Positions 47,100 through 57,890 of a stretch of 64,000 nt of DNA are shown here, one piece after another. A model generated the notes under the pieces. It saw only the letters and a list, made by a program, of their open reading frames with translations, did no database searches and was not told where the DNA came from. Positions within the stretch are counted from its first letter, which is position 1, and each line of letters begins with the position of its first letter. Location of the stretch: assembly GCF_003711515.1 (NCBI RefSeq), contig NW_021167079.1, forward strand, positions 237,471 to 301,470. Reading direction: 5' to 3'. The DNA is from Sodiomyces alkalinus F11. Its lineage: Eukaryota; Ascomycota; Sordariomycetes; Glomerellales; Plectosphaerellaceae. Both the position numbers and the translations under genes were made by a program.

Positions 47100-50000
47100 T
47101 AGTAAGGATATCTTCTAACGTATCTAACGCCGAATAGAAGGCGGCCGCTACTACCCTTATTAACTAGAGGGATTAGGTAGTTTAGGAGCGCGCCGTACGC
47201 GGTAAATCGGCCTTCTGCTAGGATAACTACCTTAATCTAAAGCTAAGCGATAAGGAGGCTAACGCTTATCTCCTCCTTATACCTATACCACCTAATATTC
47301 GTAAATACGAAGCCCTCGCCGTGGACCCTAACGCGGAGGAGGCCACGGCCACTAGCGTCACGGCGACTCCGTCTTTTACTATCACGCTAGAGGGCGATAA
47401 GGCCACGGATACTATAGAATCCACGGCTACCACGGCCGCTACCATGGCTACTAGTAAAAAAAAGACGGCCGCCCGCTATAAGGCTACGGCCACGGCCGTA
47501 ACGAAAGAGCCCCTAACCAGGACGCCTATATCTATTAACGACCTCTCTAAAAAGGGGCGTACGTACTACCTATAAGACCGCCGCGTATACCGCGAGGAAA
47601 AGGCACACTACGACGCGTAGTAGAAGGAATTTAATAAGATATATTCCTATATCGAAAGAACTATCTATACCACGTTATATAACCTCCTCGCCTAGCTATA
47701 GGACGATACCGTAAATAACCTATAGGCCGAGATTACCTTCCTACATGCGCACGCAGGACCGACACCTATAGACCTCTATAAGGAAGCTCTAGTCCTATAC
47801 CGACGATACACCACGCCTATAAAGGCTATACCTAAGGATATAGACGCTTAGGTGGTAAGCTAGAAAATAAAGATAATATACTATAAATATAAAGGCGTCG
47901 TGGAGCTATTAAGCGCGGACTATTAGGCGGAAGACGCGTTAAAAGCTATTAGACCTATCGCCTAGGAATAAAGTAATAACTACCTAGTAAATAACTACGA
48001 TAAGATTACGGAAAACGAGCTAATAATTAACGACTTCGTAAAGGCTCTACGTGCGGTTCTTAGTAATATAAAGAGCCTATAATCCACCGCTATAAAGCCT
48101 AGAGTTAGGAGAGGCACCTTTAATACCCTTAGGAACCTCCCCGATACTAAGGATACTACTAATAACGATAATAATAAGAAGCGCCCTTATAGTGATACGT
48201 CTGTAAAGGCTATCCCTCCTATACTGAGGAGGCTTTACGAGATATATAAGAACACCTATACTACCGCCGCCTATTAGTATATAAGGCCGGATATACGCCC
48301 TTATACCTAGCGTGGCCGTGAAGATATTATAAAGGTCGCGGAAAAGAAGATACGTATTTATAGTTTTCAAAGCCGCGTAGATACCGCGATACAGAAAAGG
48401 CGGGAAGTAATAGCTACCACCGCTAATAAGATAGAGGAAGTCTTGGAAGATTAACTCTATAATACTACACCTACTACTATAGTTTATAAAGACCTGTCTA
48501 TCACCGCGACGGGGAGACTAGGAGCCCCCTTAACCTAGGGGGTGGCGCGTCGTCGTACGACGACACTATTAAGATTATAATAAGAATAAGGGATATCCCT
48601 TTCTATTAACTAAGCTAGAGCGTTATTACACTACGCGATCCTAGACTTAGGATCGTTAATCTATATCTTTCATAATCGAGGCCGTTTTATAGCTGTTAGA
48701 CTACCTATAGTTAATTTATTAACGCTTTAGGTGGGTATTTATAAGGCTCCTATCCTCGGATACGGAGACGTTAAGCTATGTGTATAATCCTTAGCGGGTA
48801 TAAAGAGGCTACTACGTCTCCGTGACGTCGTATACTATACGGAATTTATTACTAATATCGTCTCGGAACGCTAGCTACGCCTATAAGGCTACCGCTAAGA
48901 CACCGTAAACGATACTATCGTTAGCTCCGCCGACGACCGGCCTATTTATAAGCTACTAGATATCCACGGCTAATATATAATCGAGCGCGCGGAAGCTATA
49001 GCCGCCACCGCGTTCGCGGTCTTAGTAAGGTATCCCCGCGATAACCCGTATAGAAGATTATAATAACCGCGGTAACCGTAAAAGACCACGGTATAATAGT
49101 GGCACGAACGCCTTAGCTACTACGGCACCGATACTCTCGTAAAGATCGTCGACGCGACTTAGGGGGTAAAGATAAAAGGACCTTATATAATAGACTATAA
49201 CGCGTCTAGGTAATCGTAAATGCCTACGTAGATCCGGCGGATACTATCCCTTTACCCGTTAAAGCCCGGAGAGGCCCTGGCTATTCATTTTCACGATCTA
49301 GAAAAGGCGGAGCGGGTTAATAGGCAGCCTGTATAAGTCTATTATATTCGTTATAGACGTGTATATAGGTTATTCGTGGGATTACTACCTATAGAAGTGA
49401 GACTAAGGCTCTATCCTGCACGCGTTAAAAGATGTTTTTGCCTTATTTAAGACCTAATTCGACGTCCGGCTATATATCCTAAAAGCCGATTCTAAGATAT
49501 TTTAGCACCTAGAAGTCGTTGCTTTCCTCGCTGCTAAGGGCGTAAAAGGCTAGCCGTTAGTATTATATTTATAGGATTAAAACGGCGTTATAGAACGGCT
49601 TAAAGGTATAGTTAAGAGAAGAGCAAGGGCTATAAGGATTAGAGCTAATCTGCCTATATCTATTTAGCCTAAGATCTTTAAGACTGCTATATATCTATAT
49701 AATAGGACGCTATAATATATTAACGACTAGCGAACACTATACGAAGGCCTACGGGGCCGTTAACCTAACCTTACGCACCTATAAGCTTACGGCTGGCTAT
49801 AAAGCCTTTATAAAAACGCGCGATGCCTAAGCTAAAAGGAACCGCCTATAAAGGCTGGAACCGAAGGTATAGATCGGTTATTATATCGGATACTAATCCT
49901 TAAATAGCTTCTGTATTTAGCTGCTATACTTAACGGATATTATCACCACGAGAGACGTGGTCTTTAACGAAGATAAGATATTTAACGGTAGGATTAAAAC

Positions 50001-52300
50001 GCTATAAGCTATAGCTTCCGCTAAGGAAATCGGGGAACGCCTATAATCTATCCGTATCACCTAATCTAATAAGACCGCGAATAGGCTACTATTAAGGGGT
50101 ATAGCCGTAGACGTATTAGATCTCGAGTCGGAAGACTCTAACGCCGCCGCTATTACTACGGATACAGGCGAGGCTATCGCTACTACTATGAGAAAGGCCA
50201 CTACTATTACTATAAATAAGGTTGTAAATCTATAGCCTAATTACTAGGCTATAGATTTAGAACCTCGTAACTCTAATACTACCGCTATTACCATAGGAGA
50301 GGCTACCGCTATTACTACGGATACCTTACGGTTTACTATTACGAGGTTTAAACCGTTTCTCACGCCTTTAATATCCCCGGAAGATCCCGCACGCGCGTTC
50401 CTTATAGCGTTAATAGTGGTTATGGGAATTAAGGTAGAAGAACACGATAACCACTAACGGATAGCCGCGGATACCTTTAGGGGGTGCTTGTCGGCCGCAT
50501 GCCGATTGGCTGCGCGCCTATCTATCGCGAGAACTATCGTAAGTCTATACACGACCGAGAAGGTCTAGAATAATAACGCCTAAAAGGCGTTCTTTAACGC
50601 TAGCAGGACTTATAATTCTATACGCGCGAGGAAGTAAGCTATTAACGATAGCGATATCGGTGCTATAGATCTTCCTTATATCTCCTAGCCACTATCGCAT
50701 GTAACCCGCGAGGATCTCCCGCCTTTACTAAACAACCACCGCGATATACGCCTCTACCCGTTATAGGAGCGGTGGTTGTAGACCGAGGGGGAATACCTTA
50801 AGGGGTACTGATAGATAGGCTGCTAGTAGGAGATCAGTAGTGATTAGGCTAATAAGTAATAAGTCCTCGCTTATAGATAGGTATACAGCTATAAATTTAA
50901 TAAGGAGGGCACTCTCCTTAAGTATAAGGCACGCCTTATAGTCCGAGGGGATTAATAAAAATAGTTAGAGACTAAGGATAACTACGCTGTAACGCTAGCC
51001 TCGCGGTCTTTCCGTATACTAATAGCGATCGCCGCCCGATTTAACCTGGAGATAAGGCGGTTCGACGCTATTAACGCGTTCGTTAACGCTAGCCTTAAGG
51101 AAAAGATATTTATAAAGATACCGTAAGGCTACGAAGTACTAGGTAAGGTCCTACTACTACGGAAAGCCCTCTTCGGCTTAAGGGTATCGCCACTACTATA
51201 GTAAGAGGAATTTAGCGGTACGTTCTAGAGGATAGGATTTACGGCCGTGCCTAGTAACCCTTATATTATACTCCGCGATAGTTTAATCCTATTCTTCTAC
51301 GTCGATAATATCGGACTTATCTACTATAGAGATCGTAAGACTAACGCCGACGACCTTAAGGCCGCCCTTAAGCGAAGCTATAGGTTATTAGGAGGCGAGG
51401 AAATCCGCTAGTTCCTGGGAATTAAGGTCCTATGGGATAAAGCCACCCGTAGATTATAGCTATTATAATCCTCCTATATAGAGAAGATCGTGGTTAAATA
51501 CTACGTAGATATACTCTGCCGAGAACCATTAAAGGTCCTATTATTAACGATAAAGCCGCTAATACCCCGTGATAGCACACGCGCGTTAATTCCCGAGGTC
51601 CGCTAGTACTAGGGTATAATCGGTTCTATCCTATATACCGCTATTATAATAAGACCCGATATCGCGTTCGCCTATTCGAAGCTTTCCTAATATAACGTTA
51701 ACCCCTCCTCCGACCACCTTAAGAGGGCTTAATAAATACTACTATTCCTATATTATATAAGACACTACTACCTAGAATTCTGCGGGGATAGGCTCTTCCT
51801 GATAGTAAGCAGCGCGTCCTTTAGGGATAGCCCAGACCGTAAGAGTTTATAGAGATATACGATAAAGCTCTTCGGGGGAACCGTTAACTAAAAGGCGGGT
51901 AAGTAACTAATAATAATAACGTCGTTAATAGAGTCGGAACTACTCACTCTTACTAAAGTAGCTAAGGAGACGCTGTTCGTTAGCCGGATATTAAGAGATT
52001 TAGAGCTTCGGTTAGACTAATAGTAACTATAGCTACACTACGATAATTAATAGACTATTAACCTTATTAATAGAAGGCATAACGTCTACGAATAAGGCTA
52101 CAGCACGTTGATATTTATAACTAATAGGTATATTCGTTAGTATAGTAGGGCCTTTTTAAGGTTACGTACGTTAACACGAAGGAGATAATCGCAGATAGTT
52201 TAACGAAGGCACTACCAGAGGCAGGGATTAAAAGACTATAGTAATAGCTTAATTTAACGGATTAAATGGATTGTATCGAGTGGTCTAAACGACTACACGA
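47100..52300 (+). pseudogene. Copia 2 gag-pol remnant
   Basis: Gag occupies about 47,100-48,500 and includes a Thr/Ala-rich segment at 47,321-47,575 that is still free of stops. The protease site near 48,645 reads ILDLGS, where D-S-G is expected. The pre-integrase region near 49,105-49,185 reads HERLSYYGTDTLVKIV. RT is at 51,010-51,420 (RILIAIAARFNLEIRRFDAI, then KALFGLR), with the catalytic box near 51,298-51,309 reading Y-V-D-N. RNase H is near 51,930-52,240 (ESELLTLTKVAKETLF, then IADSLTKALPEAGIKRL). Stops are TAA/TAG. The 48,077-48,370 minus opening is a shadow. Confidence 0.85.
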
Positions 52301-52590
52301 AGAGATTAAACGCGCTAAAGCCACGGCCGTAGCGACTATAAAGGCCTCTAAGGGCGTAGTAGATCCGATAGATATAGATCCGATTAAGTAGATCCGGCTA
52401 ATCAGGATTAAGGAACTAATTAAGATAGAATTAAATTAAACGGTTAAACAGGGCGGATTTAGATTCCTTTTACGAGGGCGTTTTCCCTTACCTGTTGATT
52501 TTACGCTGGAAAAGTTAAGAGCGTTTAGTTTAAACCGAAGCCTCTGATTAGTTAGTTAACCTAAGAAGACCTACCTTAACTAAGGGGGTG

Positions 52591-52853
52591 TGTTGTATAG
52601 GTACACGGACCACGACGTGGCCTATATGGGATCTAGGGGGGATCCACGCTATAACTAAGGGCTTCAGATATAACAGGGGCGGATACCGGAAAAGACCGAA
52701 TAGGATCCAAATGACTTAGTACCCATAACAGAGTCTTCACCACCTAAATTGAGGGTATAAGAGACTCTCCTAGATATAACTTAATATAATATATATATAC
52801 GAGATTTCTGCTCTACTAAGTTAATCATTTAAGTGCCTATTTGACGTGCGATA
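52591..52853 (+). repeat. Copia 2 3' LTR
   Basis: 263 bp, begins TGTTGTATAGG and ends GTGCGATA. Preceded by AAGGGGG at about 52,582-52,588, a short purine run in the place of the polypurine tract. Confidence 0.9.
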
Positions 52854-53700
52854 TTACTTTCTTCTATTAGTACGAGTAATAGAAGCTTTTAGGGAAAATA
52901 AGTAACGACGAAACTATTAATTTAGTTTCTAATATACCGCTTACGGAGGAGCCTTTTTCGGAAGCTAATATTACGGGTTGACCCCGATATAAAGGATCCG
53001 GCTATACTCCGGATCTTTCTGACTGCATGCTTAGTCAACGGACCTATATCGCCTAGTTATCGCTACCTTATAGCTAGCCTAGCACTATAGACTTTTCTTC
53101 TTTTTCTTTTTTCTTTCCTTAATTCTAGATAATCTATTATTACGACCTTACTTAGTGCCACGACCTATAACTAGTCGTTTATAGCTAATACCGATAACGA
53201 AGCCAAAGATTAGTAGCACGAAGAAGAAGAAGAACTAGAAAAAGAAAAAGACAATGAAGATTAGGAAGAAAAAGAAGAAGACTCGGATAACGAGGTTCTT
53301 TTTTAAGATATTCCTATTATACCTACGCCTTTACGTCTCCCGGACCCCTACGCGGAAGACCTAATAGATATTAAATAGATATTTATCTTTTAAAATAATA
53401 AGACCCCTTAAAATACTAATATAAATATAGGACGGGTAGTGGAAAAGATTAACAGAATTTCAGATAGTTTAATTAAATTAGATTTGAATTTTTGTATCGA
53501 TAGTGGTGCTATAGCACACGTTATAGTCAATAAAAAGCTCCTTTCTACGTATAAACCCACTAAAAGTACTACTAGTTAGGATAATACAAATAAAATAAAA
53601 ATAATAGATACTAGCAACTATTATATTAAATTCAGGGATTCGGGAAGAATACTACTACTTCAGAACTATTTATATATTCCCGAATTAGGTGTAGCCGTCC
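52854..53700 (+). pseudogene. Copia 3 remnant after the insertion: gag tail and protease
   Basis: The clearest part is 53,485-53,705: F-C-I-D-S-G-A-I-A-H-V with intact D-S-G, then NKKLLSTYKPTKSTTS and YIPELGVAVLS. This is the copia protease with its downstream region. A purine-rich simple repeat (GAA type) lies at about 53,218-53,285. The element stops short at about 53,705, where unmutated DNA of the gene island begins. Integrase, RT and RNase H are absent, so the copy is truncated at the border. Confidence 0.75.
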
Positions 53701-53770
53701 TCAGTTAGGTAAGGTACCTACCTTAGTTATTACTTCCTACCTACTAGGTAGGTACCTACCTAATTAATAG
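53699..53770. repeat. TAGGTACC-rich palindromic repeat at the heterochromatin/gene border
   Basis: Several copies of AGGTACCT-like words. Positions 53,745-53,762 form a perfect 18-bp palindrome, TAGGTAGGTACCTACCTA, and 53,736-53,752 form a stem CCTACCT-ACT-AGGTAGG. The palindrome sits exactly between the RIPed copia remnant and the unmutated gene island. Confidence 0.8.
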
Positions 53771-53901
53771 CTCTTGCGGCAATGACTCTACAAAGTACGC
53801 CCACTCACTGCATAATAAGGTAATTACCTTACGGATAAAACTCGTTCGTCGGTACAGATGCGTCATACTCACTCTCATGAACGCTGCCGACCAGAAATGT
53901 C
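53771..53901 (+). promoter_or_regulatory. CCA1 upstream region and 5' leader
   Basis: Only about 130-200 bp separates the CCA1 start from RIPed DNA, so the promoter must be short or lie within the degenerate copia. The leader has two out-of-frame ATGs, at 53,877 and 53,897; the second opens a 12-codon uORF that overlaps the start. A TATA box is not evident. Confidence 0.4.
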
Positions 53902-55753
53902 ATGCTGCCACGAACTTGCGCAGCTCTTCTGCTAACCTGTGCGCGCCGACGTCTAGCATATTCTGTAATGATGAAGAGGACTTTCGCCGACTTCGTCAGC
54001 CAACCGCACATCAAAACGCCGGCCTCATCCAACCACATTGAGCTCACCACCCGAGAGGCACAGCTGAGAGACTTGCTCCTCGATGTAGCCGCATCCATCA
54101 ATTCCACTCACAACCCCCCCGAACCTCTCACCTTACGGTGGGCAGGGGGCTGGGTTCGGGACAAGCTGCTCGGCATAGAGAGCCACGATATAGATGTCGC
54201 CATCAACTCGATGACCGGCTTGACTTTCGGCGAAAAGATGCGCGAGTATTGCGCCACGCCGAGCCATGCTTCCAGACATGGGATTCGTCCCGATGACATA
54301 GGGAACCTCCACAAGATCGCCGCGAACCCGGAGAAGTCAAAGAACCTCGAGACTACGACGGTCAAGATTCTCGACTTCGATGTGGATTTTGTTAACCTTC
54401 GCACAGAATCGTACACTGACGACAGCCGCAATCCCGTGGTGCAGTTTGGCACTGCCCAGGAAGACGCGTTCCGCCGTGATGCCACGGTCAATGCGCTGTT
54501 CTACAATTTGCACACGACGCAGGTCGAAGACTTTACCGGCGGCCTGGCTGATATGAGAGCCAAGCTCATTCGGACTCCCCTGGAGCCTCTGCAAACGTTC
54601 ACAGATGACCCGCTTCGTGTCTTGAGACTTGTGCGCTTTGCTAGCCGCCTTGGGTTTTCCATTGACCCGGCAACAAGAGTGGCTATGTCTGACGCCAAGG
54701 TGCTTCGTGCCCTGAAAGTCAAGATTAGTCGGGAGAGGGTCGGTGTAGAGTTGGAGAAGATGTTGAGAGGTGAGCAGGCCCCGCGGCTTCCCCAGTGCTA
54801 ACCTATACTGACCCCGGCGCTGAACCCTGAACCCAGGTAATACCCCTTGCAGAGCACTAGAGCTTTTAGACGACATGGGCCTTTATCAGGCCATCTATAC
54901 AGACCCGACCAGAGATGACCTTCCCGCTCCGGATCTCTCTCGTTGGAGAGTCGCGTACCGCCTCCTTGACACGCTTTCCCATGACACATCGTCAGGTTCC
55001 ATCTATACTCTTCTCGTGCAGTCTGCGGAAGACAAATACAATGCATGGGTATTGGCTGCGCTGACTCCCTGGGCACTTACCTCAGACCCGCCCACCCCGA
55101 CCGGCCCGGGAAAGACCAAAGCTCCCCTTCCCTATGCAGCTATTGTGGCCAGGGAGGGCACGAAGGTTCCGAATAAGCTCTTTGACGTTATTGTCGCAGC
55201 CCGTCGCCACTGGTGTGAGATTCGAGACACTAAGGAATCTATATGCGTTGGCCTGGAGGCCAAGAGAAACCCCCAACGGGACACCATTGGCATGGCTATA
55301 CGGAAATGGGATGCCCGCGAAAGCCACTGGAGGTTACAGGCTCTGTACACCATTCTTGTCGATGTCATGAATCGAGTGGATGCGGTGGCCGCAAATGAAA
55401 TTGACGGTGAGATTCGTCTGTCCGGACTGGACCGCTCCTTATGCTCTGCGGTTCATCTTTATCTAACATTGACTGCTGAAACTCATCGTGCAGGCCTACT
55501 ATCTGAGTGGCAGATGTTCCTTGACTACTTGGAGGACGAAGACTTGATGGATGTCACCTCCCTGGCACGACTGGTGGATGGAAAGATGATAGCCAGGGAA
55601 CTACGCGTCAAGCCGGGCGAATGGGTCGGGCGCGCTCTTGATGTCTGCCTCTCATGGCAGCTTCGTAATCCTGGGTTCACCGACCCTAAGGGGGCGATAG
55701 AGGAAGTGAGGCAACGCAGTAGGGAGCTTAAGATTCCCTTGCCAGGGCAATAA
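53902..55753 (+). CDS. CCA1: CCA-adding tRNA nucleotidyltransferase (two exons: 53,902-54,769 and 54,837-55,753)
   Basis: Adds or repairs the 3'-terminal CCA of tRNAs from CTP and ATP without a nucleic-acid template. The spliced product is 594 residues, a usual length for fungal class II enzymes. Visible motifs: G-G-W-V-R-D at 82-87 with the metal-binding Asp pair D96/D98 (motif A); R-R-D-A-T-V-N at 191-197 (motif B); D-D-P-L-R-V-L-R-L-V-R-F at 235-246 (nucleotide-selecting Asp/Arg of motif D); E-R-V-G-V-E-L-E-K-M-L at 278-288 (motif E). The C-terminal helical part is in exon 2. The first ATG gives an Arg-rich, acid-free leader (MLPRTCAALLLTCARRRLAY) that looks mitochondrial. In-frame ATGs at 53,968 and 53,971 would give a cytosolic/nuclear form, as known for yeast Cca1. 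The gene converges with QTRT1. No RIP changes are seen; codon use is ordinary and GC-rich. Confidence 0.95.
54770..54836 (+). other. CCA1: CCA1 intron, 67 nt
   Basis: Donor GTGAGC, a perfect branch-site word GCTAAC at 54,797-54,802 and acceptor CCCAG at 54,832-54,836. Splicing joins ...KMLRG to NTPCRALELLDDMGLY in frame. The alternative acceptor TTGCAG at 54,847-54,852 would create an immediate stop. Without splicing the frame ends at 54,801. Confidence 0.92.
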
Positions 55754-56279
55754 ATAACAACTTGTGTTGTGTCATGTAGACAAGGTCCATAGACACGGTT
55801 TAAGCGTATCACAACAGTGCTGTTTTCATGACTAGAAAGTTTATGTGTGATAAATTACATCCAAGCCCGGTCCCTAGATAGTGCGGATCGTGGCTACTGT
55901 GGCAAAGAAGAGCTGCGGAATCTCATTTGAAGACACGCCAACGCCGGCCAAGAAGAACCTGTAGCCCTATGACGGGTTGTGCAAAACCCATATAGTGCGG
56001 CTGCGCGCTCTTGTTGTAGGTTGCACACACAGAGAGACGATATGACTCGAGGGCACCTCGTTGACCGACGAGTACCGGATATCGCGGACGACAGGTGTGT
56101 GCTCATAGGGAAGGAGTAAAGTCTCAATATATGCATCGAAGATGCTGCACCATCATCCGGCGCACAGCAGGACAGCATGCCCGAATGTCTCGGTGTTTTG
56201 ATGTGTGTGGCTTGCTTTTTCGGAGTCATGGGAAGGTCAGATGAACATATCCTTTTCGTTTTCAACTGCTCTGGATATG
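55754..56279. other. Intergenic region between convergent CCA1 and QTRT1
   Basis: 526 bp holding the two facing 3' ends. The 147-codon opening at 55,894-56,337 on the minus strand overlaps the QTRT1 end in another frame and shows no recognisable family, so I treat it as chance. No RNA gene is seen. Composition is unmutated. Confidence 0.6.
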
Positions 56280-57593
56280 CTATGCATCGTCGTTCAAGAG
56301 GTCTACACCAACTCTCTTGAGCGCATCTACAGCCCATTCCGGGTACTTCGACTTGTCATCGTAGAGGTCGGAGAAAAACTGCCGGAGGAAGGCGGGAAAG
56401 CGGTCCTCGATGATGGACTGTCGTACTTGTTTCATCAAGTTTAGCTGGTACCACACATTATGGATGGTTAGTAGGTGAGCGGCGACCGTCTCCTTAGCGG
56501 CGTTGTGTGAGATGAACGCCCGCGTGACACCCAGATGCTGCGGGCGACAACAGAGGCAGCCGCAACCTTCCTCTATGGGTCCGAAATCATTCCCAAATTG
56601 AGCATTGCGAAGATTAAGTACGCCATGTTTGGTGATGGCATTTCCGAAACGAGCAGTCCGTGTAGGCCATACACAGTCAAACATGTCTGCACCAAGGGCG
56701 ACACTAACTACCAGGTCCTCTGGGTATCCGATACCCATAACATATCGAGGCTTCAGCTCGGGTAGCATCTCCGTGCACGTCTCGACGACCTTGCAGAAGT
56801 CTACTTTGGCCTCGCCGCCACTCAATCCGCCGATAGCGATACCGGGCGTATCTCGCTCTAACATTTGCCGACAACATTCCCGCCGCATTTCCACGTCGAG
56901 ACCGCCCTGAATGATGCAGAAGAGGTTTTGCGTCGTCGGGTTCTTGTGTGCCGCGATGCACCTGTCAAGCCACCGGACGCTACGTTCCATGGCCTGGCGC
57001 ATGCGCACTTTGTCCGGCGAGGTCGTGACGAGCACGTCGTCTAATTGCATGATGATGTCGCTCCCTATCGTGTTCTGCAGGGAGATCGAATGCTCGGGGG
57101 TGAGTAGCATCGGGGAGCCGTCATGGGGACTGAGAAAGCGGACGCCTTCCTCCGTAACATTCGCCAGCTTTAGGAGACTGACCATCTGGAAGCCTCCACT
57201 GTCTGTGAGAAGGTTGTGGTTCCAGCCCTGGAACTTATGAGCACCGCCAACCGAGGCCAGGACATCTTGCCCAGGCTTCAGGCCTAGATGATACGTGTTG
57301 TTCAGGCAGAGGCGACATCCGGTTTCCTCCAACTGCTCAGGGGTCAATCCTTTGAGTGAAGCTTGCGTAGCCACAGGCATGAATACAGGTAATCGTACCG
57401 GCCCGTGTGGCAGCGTCAGAATAGAAGCGCGGGCTCTCGTTGTCTGACCTGATATGTTAGCATACGGTTCGAAACGGCTCATGAAGAGTAAAGCATTGGG
57501 TTTTCTTCTTACTGAGCAGCGAGCGCCCAACTCGAATGTTAGGGCGGCTGAAGAGCCTATAGTCGAGGATGCCATTTTGGTCCCTCTCCACAT
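56280..57593 (-). CDS. QTRT1: Queuine tRNA-ribosyltransferase, catalytic subunit (exons 57,593-57,513 and 57,443-56,280)
   Basis: Exchanges guanine for queuine at position 34 of tRNAs with GUN anticodons (Asp, Asn, His, Tyr), working with a QTRT2 partner. The spliced protein is 414 residues, close to the family's about 400. Numbered after splicing: the general acid/base Asp in L-L-T-D-S-G-G-F-Q-M is D108; the nucleophile in D-M-F-D-C-V-W-P-T-R is D283; GGLSGGE lies between them; the zinc site is C321, C323, C326 (C-G-C-L-C-C) and H355 (L-L-T-I-H-N). The C-terminal helix region is complete. Start could be M1 or M7 (57,575). Fungi must import queuine or queuosine, so the gene implies salvage. 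It converges with CCA1 and has no RIP changes. Confidence 0.95.
   Translation of the reverse strand: MWRGTKMASSTIGSSAALTFELGARCSVRRKPNALLFMSRFEPYANISGQTTRARASILTLPHGPVRLPVFMPVATQASLKGLTPEQLEETGCRLCLNNTYHLGLKPGQDVLASVGGAHKFQGWNHNLLTDSGGFQMVSLLKLANVTEEGVRFLSPHDGSPMLLTPEHSISLQNTIGSDIIMQLDDVLVTTSPDKVRMRQAMERSVRWLDRCIAAHKNPTTQNLFCIIQGGLDVEMRRECCRQMLERDTPGIAIGGLSGGEAKVDFCKVVETCTEMLPELKPRYVMGIGYPEDLVVSVALGADMFDCVWPTRTARFGNAITKHGVLNLRNAQFGNDFGPIEEGCGCLCCRPQHLGVTRAFISHNAAKETVAAHLLTIHNVWYQLNLMKQVRQSIIEDRFPAFLRQFFSDLYDDKSKYPEWAVDALKRVGVDLLNDDA
57444..57512 (-). other. QTRT1: QTRT1 intron, 69 nt, in frame and without stop
   Basis: Minus-strand donor GTAAGA (from 57,512), branch word GCTAAC and acceptor ...GGTCAG (ending 57,444). 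It is phase 0 and 23 codons long. Reading through gives a 437-residue protein with an insert between F-E-L-G-A-R-C-S and T-T-R-A-R-A-S. In the family these two blocks are contiguous, which shows that the segment is an intron. Confidence 0.9.
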
Positions 57594-57890
57594 TCGAACT
57601 CCAGTCTGGCGGTGTTCCTCGCTCAGAAGGTCTCCTAATATTGCTTACTACGGAGTGGAAATGAGGACAATCATCTGCCGGGTCTGCTTTCAAGTAAAAA
57701 GCATAGTATTCGTACTCGAGTTTGGGGATGCCGTGAGCAAGTGTGGGCAGCTTATCGAGGCGAGACTTGCGATCCGTGTTCTCGGAAAGTTGAAACGGGA
57801 ACGTTGGGCTTAAGGTATACCTAGACCGACTGGCTTGGTACCTGCCTCTCTACAAGTGTCAGATGCCCACAGCCACCTTATCGGGGGGGG
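57594..57890 (-). promoter_or_regulatory. QTRT1 upstream region
   Basis: About 290 bp of unmutated DNA before the border with RIPed DNA at about 57,890. No clear core-promoter element. Openings at 57,454-57,813 (+) and 57,457-57,693 (-) overlap exon 1 in other frames and show no family. A run of eleven G (57,883-57,893) marks the border. Confidence 0.45.

Larger units (their letters stand above)
46660..52853 (+). mobile_element. Complete Ty1/copia element (copia 2) nested in copia 3
   Basis: LTRs of 262 and 263 bp (46,660-46,921 and 52,591-52,853) flank a + strand copia gene set. LTR ends are TGTCGCA...TGCGATA, an inverted repeat once the final CA to TA change is allowed. The flanks TTAAT (46,655-46,659) and TTACT (52,854-52,858) agree in 4 of 5 bases, so the target duplication is likely but not perfect. 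Copia 3 sequence is found on both sides. Confidence 0.9.

Noticed and set aside
55894..56337. 147-codon minus-strand opening next to QTRT1
   Set aside because: It overlaps the QTRT1 end in another frame and has no recognisable domain. Probably 3' UTR sequence.
53829..57813. Numerous other openings in the gene island
   Set aside because: All overlap CCA1 or QTRT1 exons in other frames; GC-rich coding DNA gives long antisense openings.
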